Part shown: one piece after another, positions 11,253 to 21,944 of the stretch
How positions within the stretch are numbered: the first letter of the stretch is position 1
Layout of the letters: every line of letters starts with the position of its first letter
Assembly (NCBI GenBank): GCA_032433765.1
Contig: JAVIAB010000139.1
Span: forward strand, 43,233,946 to 43,297,945
DNA length: 64,000 nucleotides
Source: Megaustenia siamemsis
Taxonomy: Eukaryota; Mollusca; Gastropoda; Stylommatophora; Ariophantidae
Reading direction: 5' to 3'
Notes under the pieces: model-generated
The model's input: only the letters and a program-made list of their open reading frames with translations
The model's database searches: none
Told to the model about the DNA's origin: nothing
Program-made: the position numbers and the translations under genes

Positions 11253-11255
<3 letters not shown>
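9056..11255. other. 2.2 kb without recognisable gene or element
   Basis: Unique-looking AT-rich sequence. The longest frames are about 60-110 residues and show no motif; those at its left edge are extensions of the minisatellite frames. No tRNA, no terminal repeats and no RT remnants were seen. Confidence 0.45.

Positions 11256-11293
<38 letters not shown>
11256..11293. repeat. (TA)n microsatellite
   Basis: About 19 TA dinucleotides immediately upstream of the truncated 5' end of a LINE-B copy. Confidence 0.97.
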
Positions 11294-11294
<1 letters not shown>

Positions 11295-11297
<3 letters not shown>

Positions 11298-11748
11298 ATA
11301 GTTCTTAAATGCTATGTAGAGCCAGTCTTAACATATGGATGTAAATCATGGATAATGGGACAACGGACAAGAAAATCATTGGAGGCTGTAGAAATGTGGT
11401 TTTACAGAAGAATGTTGAGAATACCATGGGCAGCTAAGAAGAGTAAAGTAAACGTTCTGAAAGAGGTCAAAGCAAAGGGAGAGCAAATTTCCAATATTAG
11501 GAAGAAACAATTATAATTTTTTGGCCATGTAATGAGAAGAGAACAACTGGAATATATTGTGACAACTGGGAAAGTTGAGGGACGAAGAGATAGAGGGAAG
11601 CAAAGAGAAAAATTACCAGACAGCTTAAGAGAATGGCTTGGCAGAAGGTCAACAACAGAAATGATAAATAACTGTCGCGATCGAAAGGTTGTGAAGAGAC
11701 ATGATCACCTACGCCAACAAGCACGGTACTTCATTATGATGATGTTGT
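11295..11748 (+). mobile_element. LINE-B, 5'-truncated, C-terminal RT region
   Basis: Encodes LKCYVEPVLTYG, KSWIMGQRTRKSLEAVEMWF, YRRMLRIPWAAKKSK, then after a stop FGHVMRREQLEYIVTTGKVE and SLREWLGRRSTTEMINNC. This order is the post-thumb region of the endonuclease-RT LINE complete at 40567-43424. It ends GGTACTTCATTATGATGATG, the degenerate form of the family's GAT-type 3' end. It has stop codons and is dead. Confidence 0.85.
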
Positions 11749-12261
11749 GAATGTACAAAGACATAACGAATTGACGCTGGAAAGAACATACGAATGTAAC
11801 GGCTTACTAATTCTTATCTCTCTTGTATATTAATCTCTGTCCTCATTAATAGATTTAAAAACTTGTCTGGTTTCATTTGTTTAAGTTAGCACAACTGTTT
11901 ATCTGCTATGGCTTCCTAGGAATCTGGATATTAACGTCTTCATGGGATGTTGTCTAGTTGTAATTGTGTTATGCTCTAAAAATAATTGATATCTTTTTTG
12001 TTTCTTAATATAACTCTAGTGTAACCTAATTTTTTTGCCTTCTTTGTTATTTTCTGTTTTTTTTATTTCTTTTTGTCATGTTCAAATTATTGTCAGTAGT
12101 TTTTGTTCGTTGTGAATTTTTTTTATCGTGTATTTTTTTTAATGGTTTAAATGTAGTTCAGAAGTTTTTCATTGGCAGTAGCATTTCTGTCTGTGTTGTA
12201 ACAACCCCAGTTGTGTCTTTTTTCCGTAGTAAGATATAAGTAGAAAGAAACAACAGATATC
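11749..12261. other. No gene recognised, T-rich
   Basis: T-rich unique DNA between LINE-B and LINE-C fragments, with several T-runs near 12000-12150. No frame or repeat of note. Confidence 0.4.
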
Positions 12262-12927
12262 TCAGCCTAAACAGAAAGAAAACAGAAGTAATGGTCCTAT
12301 TGAAGAAATAATCATCACCATCAAGCAACATAAATATAAGCAGGACAAATATGAAACAGGTACAGAACGTCAAATACTTGGACACAATAACTACATCAGT
12401 TGGAAGATGCACCACGGAAATAAAAAGCAGAATAGCACAAGCCAGATATTTCAGAAAAGGAAAAAATATATTTTGCAACAAGTATTTGTCAATAGAGCCC
12501 AAAAGAGCCATATTACAAATAGTTCTGACTTGTAGAAGTGAATCATAGAGGGTGGACAAAGAAATAAAAAGACGATTAGAGACATCAGAGATGGGATTTC
12601 TCATGAGAATGCTGAGAGTTACCTACACAGTTAAAAAGACCAACTAGGAAATTCTCGAAGAGGCAAATACAAAAAGAGAGCTATTAAAAATACATCAGAA
12701 AGAATCACCATTTTTCATGCACATCATGAGAAAAAGAAAGTTTGAATATTTGGTTATAAAGAGAGATCGCGGACGACAAGGAGAGAAGATGCTAGATAGC
12801 TTCATGTCGTGGCGCGGGAAACATCAACAACAGAATGAATGCAATCACTGCTGATAAAAAAAATTGTGGAAGGACATAATCGCCTACGCCAAACGGTATA
12901 GCACATGATGATGATGATGATATAAAA
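12262..12927 (+). mobile_element. LINE-C, 5'-truncated RT fragment
   Basis: Reads SLNRKKTEVMVLLKK, then VKYLDTITTSVGRCTTEIKS, then RRLETSEMGFLMRMLRV, ANTKRELLKIHQKES and RDRGRQGEKMLDSF, with stops and shifts between. It is collinear with 38320-39012. It ends at AGCACATGATGATGATGATG, the (GAT)n-type 3' terminus. Confidence 0.85.
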
Positions 12928-13092
12928 CAAATAAAATATTTAAACTGGAAGAGCAAATAATCACTTCCATGGGAAATATCAATAGACAGCATGTACAATT
13001 TGGCAGAAGTTAACGTGCCGCCTGTTATGTCGATATGCAAATAAACAACTTGTTAAGAACAAAGAAAAATTTAGAAAATACTGGGTGGTTTA

Positions 13093-13357
13093 GGGAGCCG
13101 CGACAGCTCAGTGGTTAGTGAACTGGACTACAAAGGACAAGGGGTAGGGTTCGATCCCAACCGACGGCTTCTGGGTTCATCCAGCCTTAAATGGGTACCG
13201 GATTTTTTTCTGGGAAAGTAAAGCGGCACGGGCGTAATACCGACCACATTACCCCAAAAATCATGTGCCGAAGGCCTGTAAAATGTATAGTCACTGACAC
13301 CATATTCCCTATACGCCGCCACTTGGCGTGATGGGGGTACTTTACTGTTTTTTTTTA
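13093..13357 (+). mobile_element. SINE-1, full length with 13-bp target duplication
   Basis: Complete copy from GGGAGCCGCGACAGCTCAGTGG to the ...GGTACTTTACTG plus poly-T tail. A box and B box (GGTTCGATCCC) are intact. ACTGGGTGGTTTA flanks it perfectly at 13080-13092 and 13358-13370, which fixes both ends of the element. Confidence 0.95.
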
Positions 13358-13370
13358 ACTGGGTGGTTTA

Positions 13371-13828
13371 GCATCATTGCACAAACGACAGTCAACAACA
13401 TAATTAAACAAGAAATATTTATAGTGGAAAGTTGTTAAGATGGTCTCATTGAACAGACATTGGATGTTATACATGTAGAAGACGACAAATGTTTTCGTGT
13501 CACGAAGAGCTTAAAACGTTTTCATTGGTCCATGGCGAGCACAAATGGGGAAACACCGAGCCAGTGGCTACATGACGTTGATCTTCTTTAATGAAATATG
13601 TCAAGTCGTTTTCTGTACAGCAAATGTGATTAAATTAGTGCACGACGAATGTGTTTGTGTGTACAAGCTATCACTGATGCCAACGGAAACAATATACTCG
13701 TTGCTATGCTGAAGTGGTAATACCATAATGTATTGCATGTGTGAGAAGGGGTTTCTGAAAATAATTTTCTAAATAAGATCCATGCTTTATTTATCACTCT
13801 ATTCTGGGGTCGGAAAGTGATAATTAAT
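13371..13828. other. No gene recognised
   Basis: Unique DNA between SINE-1 and the SINE-2 complex. No long frame, repeat or RNA motif seen. Confidence 0.4.
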
Positions 13829-13885
13829 TGAAGACAAATAATAATAAATGAACATTATTATAGAGGGAAGCTTCCGAGGTGATCA

Positions 13886-14262
13886 TCATTATCAAGTACC
13901 ATGTCTGCTGGCGCAGGTGATTAGGTCTCTCCACAACCCTTCGATCTCGACAGTTATTTATCATTTCTGTTGTTGACCTTCTGCCAAGCCATTCTCTTAA
14001 GCTGTCTGGTCTCTTTGCTTCCCTCTATCTCTTCGTCACCTCAATTTTCCCAATTGTTACAATATGATCCTGAGCTGTTCCCCTCTCATTACATGGCCAA
14101 AAAATGATAACTGTTTCTTCTTAATATTGGAAAATAGCTCTCTTTTTGCTTTGGTCTCTTTCAAAACGTTTTCATTACTCTTCTTAGCTGTCCATGGTAT
14201 TCTCAACATTCTTCTGTAAAACCACATCCCTACAGCCTCCAGAGATTTTCTTGTCTGTGGCA
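13886..14262 (-). mobile_element. LINE-B 3' fragment nested in SINE-2
   Basis: Minus-strand translation gives TRKSLEAVGMWFYRRMLRIP, WTAKKSNENVLKETKAKREL and FFGHVMRGEQL, ending next to ATCATCATTATCAAGTACC at 13886, the usual LINE-B 3' end. Its 5' truncation abuts CAAATCAGCGG of the SINE. Confidence 0.85.
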
Positions 14263-14307
14263 AATCAGCGGATAATTTCAGGTGAAGAGGTATGTTTACA
14301 ACACTCA

Positions 14308-14757
14308 GAAAAAAATCACAAATAACCAACAACAGAAAAAATTCACAAATAACCAACAACAGAATAAAATCACAAATAACCAATAACAGAAAAAAAATCA
14401 CAAATAACCAACAACAGAAAAAAAAATCACAAATAACCAACAACAGAAAAAAAATCACAAATAACCAACACCAGAAACAATTCACAAATAACCAACAACA
14501 GAATAAAATCACAAATAACCAACAACAGAATACAATCACAAATAACCAATAACAGAAAAAAAATCACAAATAACAAACAACAGAAAAAAAACAACAAATA
14601 ACCAACAACAGAAAAAAATCACAAATAACAAACAACAGAAAAAAAAATCACAAATAACAAACAACAGAAAAAAATCACAAATAACAAACAACAGAAAAAA
14701 AATCACAAATAACCAACAACAGAAAAAAATCACAAATAACCAACAACAGAAAAAAGA
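14308..14757. repeat. ~26-bp minisatellite within SINE-2, ~17 copies
   Basis: Unit AATCACAAATAACCAACAAC plus AGAAAAA, with variable A-run length and AACCAAC/AACAAAC variants. The single-copy form of the unit is visible in the other SINE-2 copies (ACAAATAATCAACAACAGAAA at 50390), so the array grew from the SINE tail region. Confidence 0.93.
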
Positions 14758-14837
14758 ATAATAAATGGTCGGAAGCAGGATCAAACCCGTACTCGTCAGC
14801 AAGTTAACCATTTTCCTCGATCGTACTTTCATGACCT

Positions 14838-15006
14838 GACTGAGGAGATGGCGCTCTGGCGTTTGGTTCTCGTGGCAAGGCGCTGTAGCAAGCAGTACGA
14901 GTTCGATCCTACTTCAGACCGTTTATTGTTCTTTGTTCTTTTTTCTATTGTTGGTTATTTGTGATTTATTTTTTCGAGTATTGTAAACATACCTCTTCAC
15001 CTGAAA
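14838..15006 (+). mobile_element. SINE-2, plus-strand copy, head-to-head with the previous one
   Basis: ACTGAGGAGATGGCGCTCTG starts the tRNA-like head; B box GAGTTCGATCC follows. TCTATTGTTGGTTATTTGTG and GTAAACATACCTCTTCACCT then form the reverse complement of 14272-14340. Together the two SINE-2 copies make an inverted repeat ~730 bp across with outer arms of about 70 bp. Confidence 0.75.
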
Positions 15007-15439
15007 TTATTAAGTGAAAATGAATCGACTGACGTAGCCAAAACAAGTAAAAAAATAAATAAATAAATAATATAAAATAAAACCTTGTCGTTTCTCGCGT
15101 GTAGTTTTGTCTTGTCTCGTCTTAAGCTACGGAGCAAATCAGCAAATGCCATCACTATGGAGAACACAGCGATTCTTGTCTCTGTTAGCCGGTCTGTTTT
15201 GGAAGAGATTCAGAAAGATCGGCTTGGGAGGTCGAGGCCAGGACTTGGCCAGCTGTTAGTCGCCGCCCCTAGCGCATGCGTGTCGTGTATAGGAGATATG
15301 GTACTAGTGGCCATGTTTGTTGAATTTCCGGCACAATTTTGGATTATGCGGTCAGCGCCATCTGTTTTTTTTTGTTTTGTTTGTTTCAAGAAAAATCCCT
15401 GGGATTCATTTGAAACTGAGCGAAGTTCTACAATATCTG
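15007..15439. other. No gene recognised
   Basis: Contains a frame of about 120 codons (15085-15453) with no recognisable motif and a matching shadow on the other strand. Slightly richer in G+C around 15180-15300 than its surroundings. No call made. Confidence 0.35.
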
Positions 15440-16060
15440 TCATCCCTGAATAATGTATGCAAAATAAATAATATGAAAATACGCAATGATAATACAGAAA
15501 TCGTCTTGACAATAGAATAACAAAAGTAGCTGTTAAATATAGCTGTAGAGGAATACATTATAAAGTAAGTGATGTACTCTAAATTTCTAGGAACAAAATT
15601 CTCTGAAGATGGCAAAATTGATAATAAACGTTCGATGTAAAAGACAAATCAAGTATTGGAACAGTTAACTCCTATACTTCAGCACAAGACAGTACCTATC
15701 ATCACGAAGAAACATCGTACACATAGTATATTCATATCCACCTTGTGCTATCAGTGCCAAACATGGTCGCTCACCAATAAACATAAAAGAAAGTCACCAC
15801 AGAGATTAGATGTTTGAGAAAAGCGCTTGTGTTACAGAAGTGACAGAATTAGAAATGATATCGTAAGAGATAGATTTAGCATTGAATCAATTTTAAACTA
15901 CATACAGACGAAACAAATGAAATGGTTTGCTCATCTTGAAAGAATGCCAAGTGAATCTATGCCGCACAAAGCGTGTATTATAAGAGAAAATGAAAGAAGA
16001 TCCCATGGCAGACCAAGTGTAAGATGGACTTCGACATCCAAGAAACGATACAATATCGAA
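15440..16060 (+). mobile_element. LINE RT C-terminal fragment, separate family
   Basis: Across stops it reads KFLGTKFSEDGKIDN, QTWSLTNKHKRKSPQRLDV, RIRNDIVRDRFSIESILNYI, QTKQMKWFAHLERMPSESMP, then GRPSVRWTSTS. YLGT..SEDGKI.., TW.LT and KWF.HL.RM are the thumb-to-C-terminal landmarks of a non-LTR reverse transcriptase. The wording differs from LINE-A, -B and -C. The 31-bp minisatellite begins about 45 bp later. Confidence 0.75.
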
Positions 16061-16105
16061 TGATAATGGTGGAGGCTGCGAGAATGGCAAGCAATTCAAA
16101 TTTGT

Positions 16106-17403
16106 ATCTCTACAGACGAGCAAATTAACCACTGCCATCTCTACAGACGAGCAAATTAACCACTTCCATATCTACAGACGAGCAAATTAACCATTCCATC
16201 TCTACAGACGAGCAAATTAACCATTTATATCTCTACAGACGAACAAATTAACCATTTCCATATCTACAGACGAACAAATTAACCATTTCCATCACTACAG
16301 ACGAACAAATTAACCACTTCCATATCTACAGACGAGCAATTTAACCACTTATATCTCTACAGACGAACAAATTAACCACTTCCATCTCTACAGACGAACA
16401 AATTAACCACTTCCATCTCTACAGACGAACAAATTAACCACTTCCATATCTACAGACGAACAAATTAACCATTCCATCTCTACAGACGAGCAAATTAACC
16501 ACTGCCATCTCTACAGACGAACAAATTAACCACTTCCATCTCTACAGACGAGCAAATTAACCACTTCTATCTCTACAGAAGAGCAAATTAACCACTTCCA
16601 TCTCTACAGACGAGCAAATTAACCACTTTCATCTCTACAGACGAACAAATTAACCACTTCCATCTCTACAGACGAGCAAATTAACCACTTCCATCTCTAC
16701 AGACGAACAAATTAACCACTTCCATCTCTACAGACGAACAAATTAACCACTTCCATATCTACAGACGAACAAATTAACCACTTCCATCTCTACAGACGAG
16801 CAAATTAACCACTGCCATCTCTACAGACGAACAAATTAACCACTTCCATCTCTACAGACGAGCAAATTAACCACTGCCATCTCTACAGACGAGCAAATTA
16901 ACCACTTCCATCTCTACAGACGAACAAATTAACCACTTCCATCTCTACAGACGAACAAATTAACCACTTCCATATCTACAGACGAACAAATTAACCACTT
17001 CCATCTCTACAGACGAACAAATTAACCACTTCCATCTCTACAGACGAACAAATTAACCACTTCCATTCCCACAGACGAGCAAATTAACCACTTCTATCTC
17101 TACAGACGAACAAATTAACCACTTCCATTCCCACAGACGAACAAATTAACCACTTCTATATCTACAGACGAACAAATTAAACACTTCCATCTCTACAGAC
17201 GAGCAAATTAACCACTTCCATATCTACAGACGAACAAATTAACCACTTCCATCTCTACAGACGAACAAATTAACCACTTCCATCTCTACAGACGAACAAA
17301 TTAACCACTTCCATTCCCACAGACGAGCAAATTAACCACTTCTATCTCTACAGACGAGCAAATTAACCACTTCCATCTCTACAGACGAGCAAATTAACCA
17401 CTT
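16106..17403. repeat. 31-bp minisatellite, ~42 copies
   Basis: Unit ATCTCTACAGACGAACAAAT plus TAACCACTTCC. Diagnostic variants (GAGC/GAAC, CTGCC/CTTCC, ATATC/ATCTC, TTCCCAC) are interspersed and recur in short runs. The last unit runs straight into TTTCCTCGACCATACTGAGG, which resembles the flank of SINE-2 at 14812-14845. Confidence 0.97.
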
Positions 17404-18243
17404 TCCTCGACCATACTGAGGAGATGGTTCAAGCACCATCATGTAGTGTTCGGGTAGATTGTTGGTCAACTTTTGTAAGAGGAAGTGAAATGAAATAAAA
17501 GAACTTATAAATATTGTAGCAGTATCGAAGCAGCACTAGTTACCCATAGGAAATAAGCTCACTAAGCACTGCTCTGATACGACTCCCCTCTCCCCTACTC
17601 TTTTCCCAATAGGTTAATATAAGAAGATGAAGGCTATTATTATTATTATTATTGGCTATGGAAGGCCTCGGTCTCACAGCAAACGAATTAAAATCCATAA
17701 TTGCTCAACCGCCCGTGCCAGTGGAATCATCCAAATTACTAACTCATCTTCCAAACAAAGAAAGGTAACTGTAGTCCCCATCGTAGCAGTCTCAGCACAC
17801 GCCAAAAGACATAAGGCGAAACCGCGCAGAAAGTGAACACAGCCAACTGTTCCCCGTCATACGATATCATCATTCATCGTAAACAAGCGGGATATCGAAG
17901 CAGGATCAAAACGGATGAGACACACAGCTCACGGTGTGCACAGAGCACTTAACTCAGTAGCTCCTGCAACAAGCCGGACTTGGAATATGAGGAAACTGCA
18001 AGAAGGAACACTTTTCAGACATAGCCTTCAATGGTTCCTGCCGCCTATCCACCATATACCATGGGAGTTTACGTCCTTGATGAAGGCATTGAATCAAACT
18101 CAGACCAGGTGTCACAGAATGACCTAGTTTTGCAGATGATCAAAGTTTAATTAATGAACATGAAGTAAATGACAACACAGCATAGCTGAACGATACGGCA
18201 TGAGAATTATCATCCGAGACAGGAAATCAGAATTAGATCAGCA
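17404..18243. other. No gene recognised; (ATT)n microsatellite
   Basis: Holds a short ATT run at 17632-17653 and otherwise unique sequence. At 18206-18240 the phrase GACAGGAAATCAGAATTAGA is the likely seed of the 45-bp minisatellite at 18700. Confidence 0.5.
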
Positions 18244-18670
18244 TCATCATCATGTGACGTACATGTTAGCGTTGACGATCATGTCCTTCCACAATCTTCT
18301 ATCCACAGTGCATCGTATCAGTTCTGTTGTTGACTGTTTTCCATGCCATGACACCAAGCTATCCAGTATTTTCTCTCTTTGTCATCCGCGATCTCTCTTC
18401 CCTTTTATTTTGCCAGTTGTAACCAAGTATTCCAACTTTCCTCTTCTCATGATGTGCCCAAAAATGTTGATTGCTTCTTTCTGATGTTTTTTAAGAGCTC
18501 CCTTTTTGTGTTGGCCTCTTTGAGAACATTCTCATTGTTCTTTTTAGCTGTCCAGGGAACTTTCAACATTCTTCTGAGAAATCCCATCTCTGTGGCCTCT
18601 AATCGTATTTTCATTTGTTTATCTACTGTCCATGATTCGCTTCCTTAGGTCAGAATTGATTCTATATAGC
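18244..18670 (-). mobile_element. LINE-C 3' fragment
   Basis: On the minus strand it starts with DRQMKIRLEA-like sequence, then GFLRRMLKVPWTAKKNNENV, LKEANTKRELLKN and QSTTELIRCTVDRRLWKDMI, ending in the ATCATCATCATGTG 3' terminus at its low-coordinate end. Several stops are present. Confidence 0.85.
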
Positions 18671-18699
18671 ATCGATGAACTCTCTTTCTCATTTAGATA

Positions 18700-18890
18700 C
18701 TTATATGAATTATCACATTCAAGACAGGAAATCAGAATTATATACTTCTATGAATTATCACATTCAAGACAGGAAATCAGAATTATATACTTCTATGAAT
18801 TATCACATTCAAGACAGAAAATCGGAATTAGATACTTCTATGAATTATCACAACCAAGGCAGGAAATTAGAATTAGATACTTCTCTAAAA
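18700..18890. repeat. 45-bp tandem repeat, ~4 copies
   Basis: Unit GAATTATCACATTCAAGACA, then GGAAATCAGAATTATATACTTCTAT. As 45 is divisible by three, a plus-strand frame reads YELSHSRQEIRIIYF repeatedly. Part of the unit recurs once at 18206-18240 on the far side of the LINE-C fragment. Confidence 0.93.
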
Positions 18891-19414
18891 TGTAGGAAAG
18901 AAATTCTGACTGGGACTGTGCTCACTAAATAAGAATCAAGTGAATGTAAGAAAAGATAGAAGCCATAATTGGCAAAGACTATCGAGAAATTGTAGTTGTT
19001 AAAACATCAATGACAAAAAGCAGCGTGCAACTGGCAGTTGCCCGAGATCCTTTGCTGAATGATGACATCAGAGTAGACGAACAAAAGTTGATCAAGAATC
19101 AACCCTTACTATGTGTGTGGTAGAGCCTGAACTATCTCCTCAGTCTTGCCAAGAAAGTATGAATCAAGGAAAATGGTAATTTGCTTGTACAGAAATGTTA
19201 TTGCGAAGTTAATCGCTGCTTTGTTGTAAACTGTAACAAAACAACCCAAACGTCACTTTTAATGTGATCATTAGCGTTTATGAAAGAAGAAAGATAAAAC
19301 GTCCCTTTAGGCGTATCTTAAAACAATGTTATTTAAGTTATTACATCACTTTAATTATATTAAAACGCTCTCACTTAAACGCAAGACAAAACAATTTCAT
19401 TCCAGTATTGAGTT
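18891..19414. other. No gene recognised
   Basis: Unique sequence between the 45-bp repeat and LINE-J. No frame longer than about 60 codons and no element ends seen. Confidence 0.4.
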
Positions 19415-19800
19415 TTTGAGTTATATACGGGTCATCATCATTGCACTTCGAACATGTCCATAGGTGCTCAGATCCCATCCTTAGCAATTCCCGCAGTGTC
19501 CAGCGACTGACGACTTCAGTTCTGTGTTGGTTGATTAGTCTTCTTACACGCTCACTAAGTTTCCTGTTTCTAGCTATGTCCATCATAACTCCCATCTTTT
19601 TCATCCGAAGGAGTGACGTGGACTCATGGTTGTCGAGGTCCTGTGTCCTTCCCACTTCCCAGGTGACATTGATGATGTCCGCCCGATCCATTGCTGACTG
19701 TCCTCAACAATAGCGCAGCTAGCCAACCTGTCCGCGCTTTCATTTCCCCGTACTACCGCATGTCCTGGGACGTAGACAAAGGTACCTTATGTATTATGGA
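19415..19800 (-). mobile_element. LINE-J, RNase H and C-terminus
   Basis: The most informative LINE-J copy. The minus strand reads FVYVPGHAVVRGNESADRLA, the last part of a non-LTR RNase H domain with its H..(V)RGNE.AD motif. A frameshift follows, then MDRADIINVTWEVGRTQDLD, RRLINQHRTEVVSRWTLREL and HLWTCSKCNDDDP. So this family carries an RNase H domain, unlike the endonuclease-RT LINEs A-C. Confidence 0.85.
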
Positions 19801-20728
19801 CTTCTGTAATGGCTCTACCTATTGCATACGTACAGAACATAATTCATTTAAGTATGTTATTAAACACTATCAATAAAATACTTGGCGAACTTAAGAGTAA
19901 CGGAAAGGGAGAAAAAGGGACAGACCAGTGCTGAGATATAATGATGTTTGAAAAACAGGGAAATATGGTTGCAGGTTATAGCACATGGAGAACAAAAACT
20001 TAAAAAAAATGGCACAGCAACTTTCGAGATAGTACTGATAACAAATTCAGAAGACAAAAAGTGTAGGAGAAAGGTGAGGAGGTCAGGCATCAAGAATGCA
20101 TTTTGTTCGTTCTGCGGATGGATCTGTCCATTCAATATTGGCAAATTCAGCCACGAGAGAAGCTGTTCAGCAAAACAACATCCAGCATAAAATACTAATA
20201 TTTTTACCAAACTACTGACTTATCATGATTGCTTTCTACCAACCGTCTGTCAAGACGCTAAATGCCATATATATATATATATATATATGAAAAAAAACGT
20301 GTATGTTATTAAAACTATTTCATTACTATGTGGAAAATGTTAAAACTCTTTCATTTAGGCAAAACATAAATCACTGCCAGGTAAGAATGTCACAAAAATG
20401 TAATTCATCTTAAACAAGTAACTAGAACATTTCCATCTACGAAGTCATTGAAACACTTTGGCACAGTTGTTAGTCACCACTATTTTAGTTCACTTAATAA
20501 TCTGTGCCTTTCCAGAGTGGTAAAATAGACACGTTTTCTGTTTTGTACATTTTAAGTGACTAGAAGTGCTTGTACCTTACGATGTTACAACTTGTGGAGT
20601 GAGACATTGAATATTGCAGCCCGGAAACTCGGATTTGCAAATTTTGGATCCTCTTATTTACGAGCATTACTCTACTAAAACATCGTTCATGAATATTTAC
20701 TTTCGCTAAATTATTTGTTAATTATTAT
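19801..20728. other. No gene recognised; (TA)n at 20268-20289
   Basis: Unique DNA with a short TA microsatellite. An 80-codon frame at 19948-20190 and its opposite-strand shadow have no motif. The sequence just upstream of the next LINE, AAATTATTTG at 20708, may be its target duplication. Confidence 0.4.
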
Positions 20729-21854
20729 TAATCGAAAAATACACAGAAGTAAACAAACCAATATATGCCTGCTTCATAGACTACACCAAAGCTTTTGATA
20801 GAGTACACCACAAACAACTTATAGAATGCCTAAAAGAGATACATCTAGATGACATGGATATACGACTAATATGCAATCTATACTGGGAGCAAACAGCAAT
20901 AATAAAATATAACAAAGAGTTCTCTACACCCATTGATATAAAAAGAGGAGTAAGACAAGGATGCATCCTATCACCAAGCTTGATCAATCTATACACTGAG
21001 CAAATCTTTAAAAACATCATAGAGATGCCAGGCCTACAAATTAATGGAAAGATAATCAATAACCTAAGATATGCTGACGATACTGTACTACTAGCAGAAA
21101 ATCCTAAAGACCTACAACAATTACTTAATGAAATAAACACGACAAGCAAAAAATATGGACTAGATATGAATATCAAAAAAACTAAAACTATGATCATAAA
21201 CAAAGAAAATACTCAAAACCCACAAGTGGATATCAAAATTGAAGGAATAGACCTTGAGACAGTTCAGAACTATAACTACCTTGGACATACTATAACCAGT
21301 GATGGAAAATGTACAACTGAAATAAACAAAAGAATAGGAATGGCAAAAAGTAATTTTAATGTCATGAAGGACATACTAACATCAAAACAAATAACACCAG
21401 AGCTAAAACTAAGAATAGCAAAATGTTACATCTTCTCAATATTCCTATATGGTGCTGAAACATGGACATTGGACAAGAAAACAGAACAGAGAATTGAAGC
21501 CTTTGAAATGTGGATATATAGAAGAATAGGTAGAATTGGATGGAAGGAAAAGAAAACAAATGACAAAGTCTTAAAACAACTAAAAATGAAAAGAGAACTT
21601 CTGAACACAATTAGAACAAGACAAATGCGATTCTTAGGCCATGTTAAAAGACACAACAGCCTACTGAAAGTGATCCTGGAGGGGAAAATACAAGGTAAAA
21701 GAGGCAGAGGCAGACCAAGATTAACATGGACGAGTAACATCAAAAGATGGACAAATCAACCGATGACAACCTGCACCATCAAAGCAAGAGATAGAGCAAA
21801 ATGGCGCTCCATGGTAGCCAACCTTCGTTGCGGAGACGGCACTCAATGATGATG
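20729..21854 (+). mobile_element. LINE-A, 5'-truncated, open RT frame
   Basis: Starts abruptly inside the RT domain at ATCGAAAAATACACAGAAG (IEKYTEV) and runs to the ATGATGATG end. AAATTATTTG occurs at 20708-20717 and again at 21855-21864, a possible 10-bp target duplication, although 11 extra bases lie before the LINE sequence on the left. A (GTGA)n/(GT)n microsatellite follows 40 bp downstream. Confidence 0.9.
20731..21849 (+). CDS. Reverse transcriptase fragment of LINE-A (no stop until natural end)
   Basis: About 372 codons are open, from inside the palm domain to the C-terminus, so the protein would lack its endonuclease and the N-terminal RT motifs. Visible landmarks are CFIDYTKAFDRVHH (motif A Asp), GVRQGCILSPSLINLYTE, the catalytic [86 protein letters not shown] and the terminal WRSMVANLRCGDGTQ. 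The first ATG (20854) lies downstream of motif A. With no promoter or start of its own it is a 5'-truncated, probably non-autonomous copy. The intact frame suggests a young insertion. Confidence 0.85.
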   Translation: MEKYTEVNKPIYACFIDYTKAFDRVHHKQLIECLKEIHLDDMDIRLICNLYWEQTAIIKYNKEFSTPIDIKRGVRQGCILSPSLINLYTEQIFKNIIEMPGLQINGKIINNLRYADDTVLLAENPKDLQQLLNEINTTSKKYGLDMNIKKTKTMIINKENTQNPQVDIKIEGIDLETVQNYNYLGHTITSDGKCTTEINKRIGMAKSNFNVMKDILTSKQITPELKLRIAKCYIFSIFLYGAETWTLDKKTEQRIEAFEMWIYRRIGRIGWKEKKTNDKVLKQLKMKRELLNTIRTRQMRFLGHVKRHNSLLKVILEGKIQGKRGRGRPRLTWTSNIKRWTNQPMTTCTIKARDRAKWRSMVANLRCGDGTQ

Positions 21855-21889
21855 AAATTATTTGACGTTTATATGAGTGTGTATATGTG

Positions 21890-21944
21890 AGAGAGTGAGT
21901 GAGTGAGTGAGTGAGTGAGTGAGTGAGTGTGTGTGTGTGTGTAT
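21890..21944. repeat. (GTGA)n then (GT)n microsatellite
   Basis: About nine GTGA units (as GAGT) followed by a GT run. Confidence 0.95.

Larger units (their letters stand above)
13829..14830 (-). mobile_element. SINE-2, interrupted by a LINE-B fragment
   Basis: The outer parts match the SINE-2 copies at 50283 and 50732: GACAAATAATAATAAATGAA and CATTATTATAGAGGGAAGCT up to 13885, then AATCAGCGGATAATTTCAGG resuming near 14262 and GAAGAGGTATGTTTACAACA. The A-rich AATAACCAACAACAG region follows, then AGCAGGATCAAACCCGTACT, the reverse complement of a B box. A LINE-B piece occupies 13886-14262, splitting GGTGAT from AATCAGCG. Confidence 0.75.

Noticed and set aside
15085..15453. 122-codon frame
   Set aside because: Has an equally long opposite-strand frame and no motif; left as unassigned DNA.
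16106..17403. CRISPR-like array (regularly spaced repeats)
   Set aside because: Repeats are directly abutting with no unique spacers, and the context is eukaryotic; it is a minisatellite.
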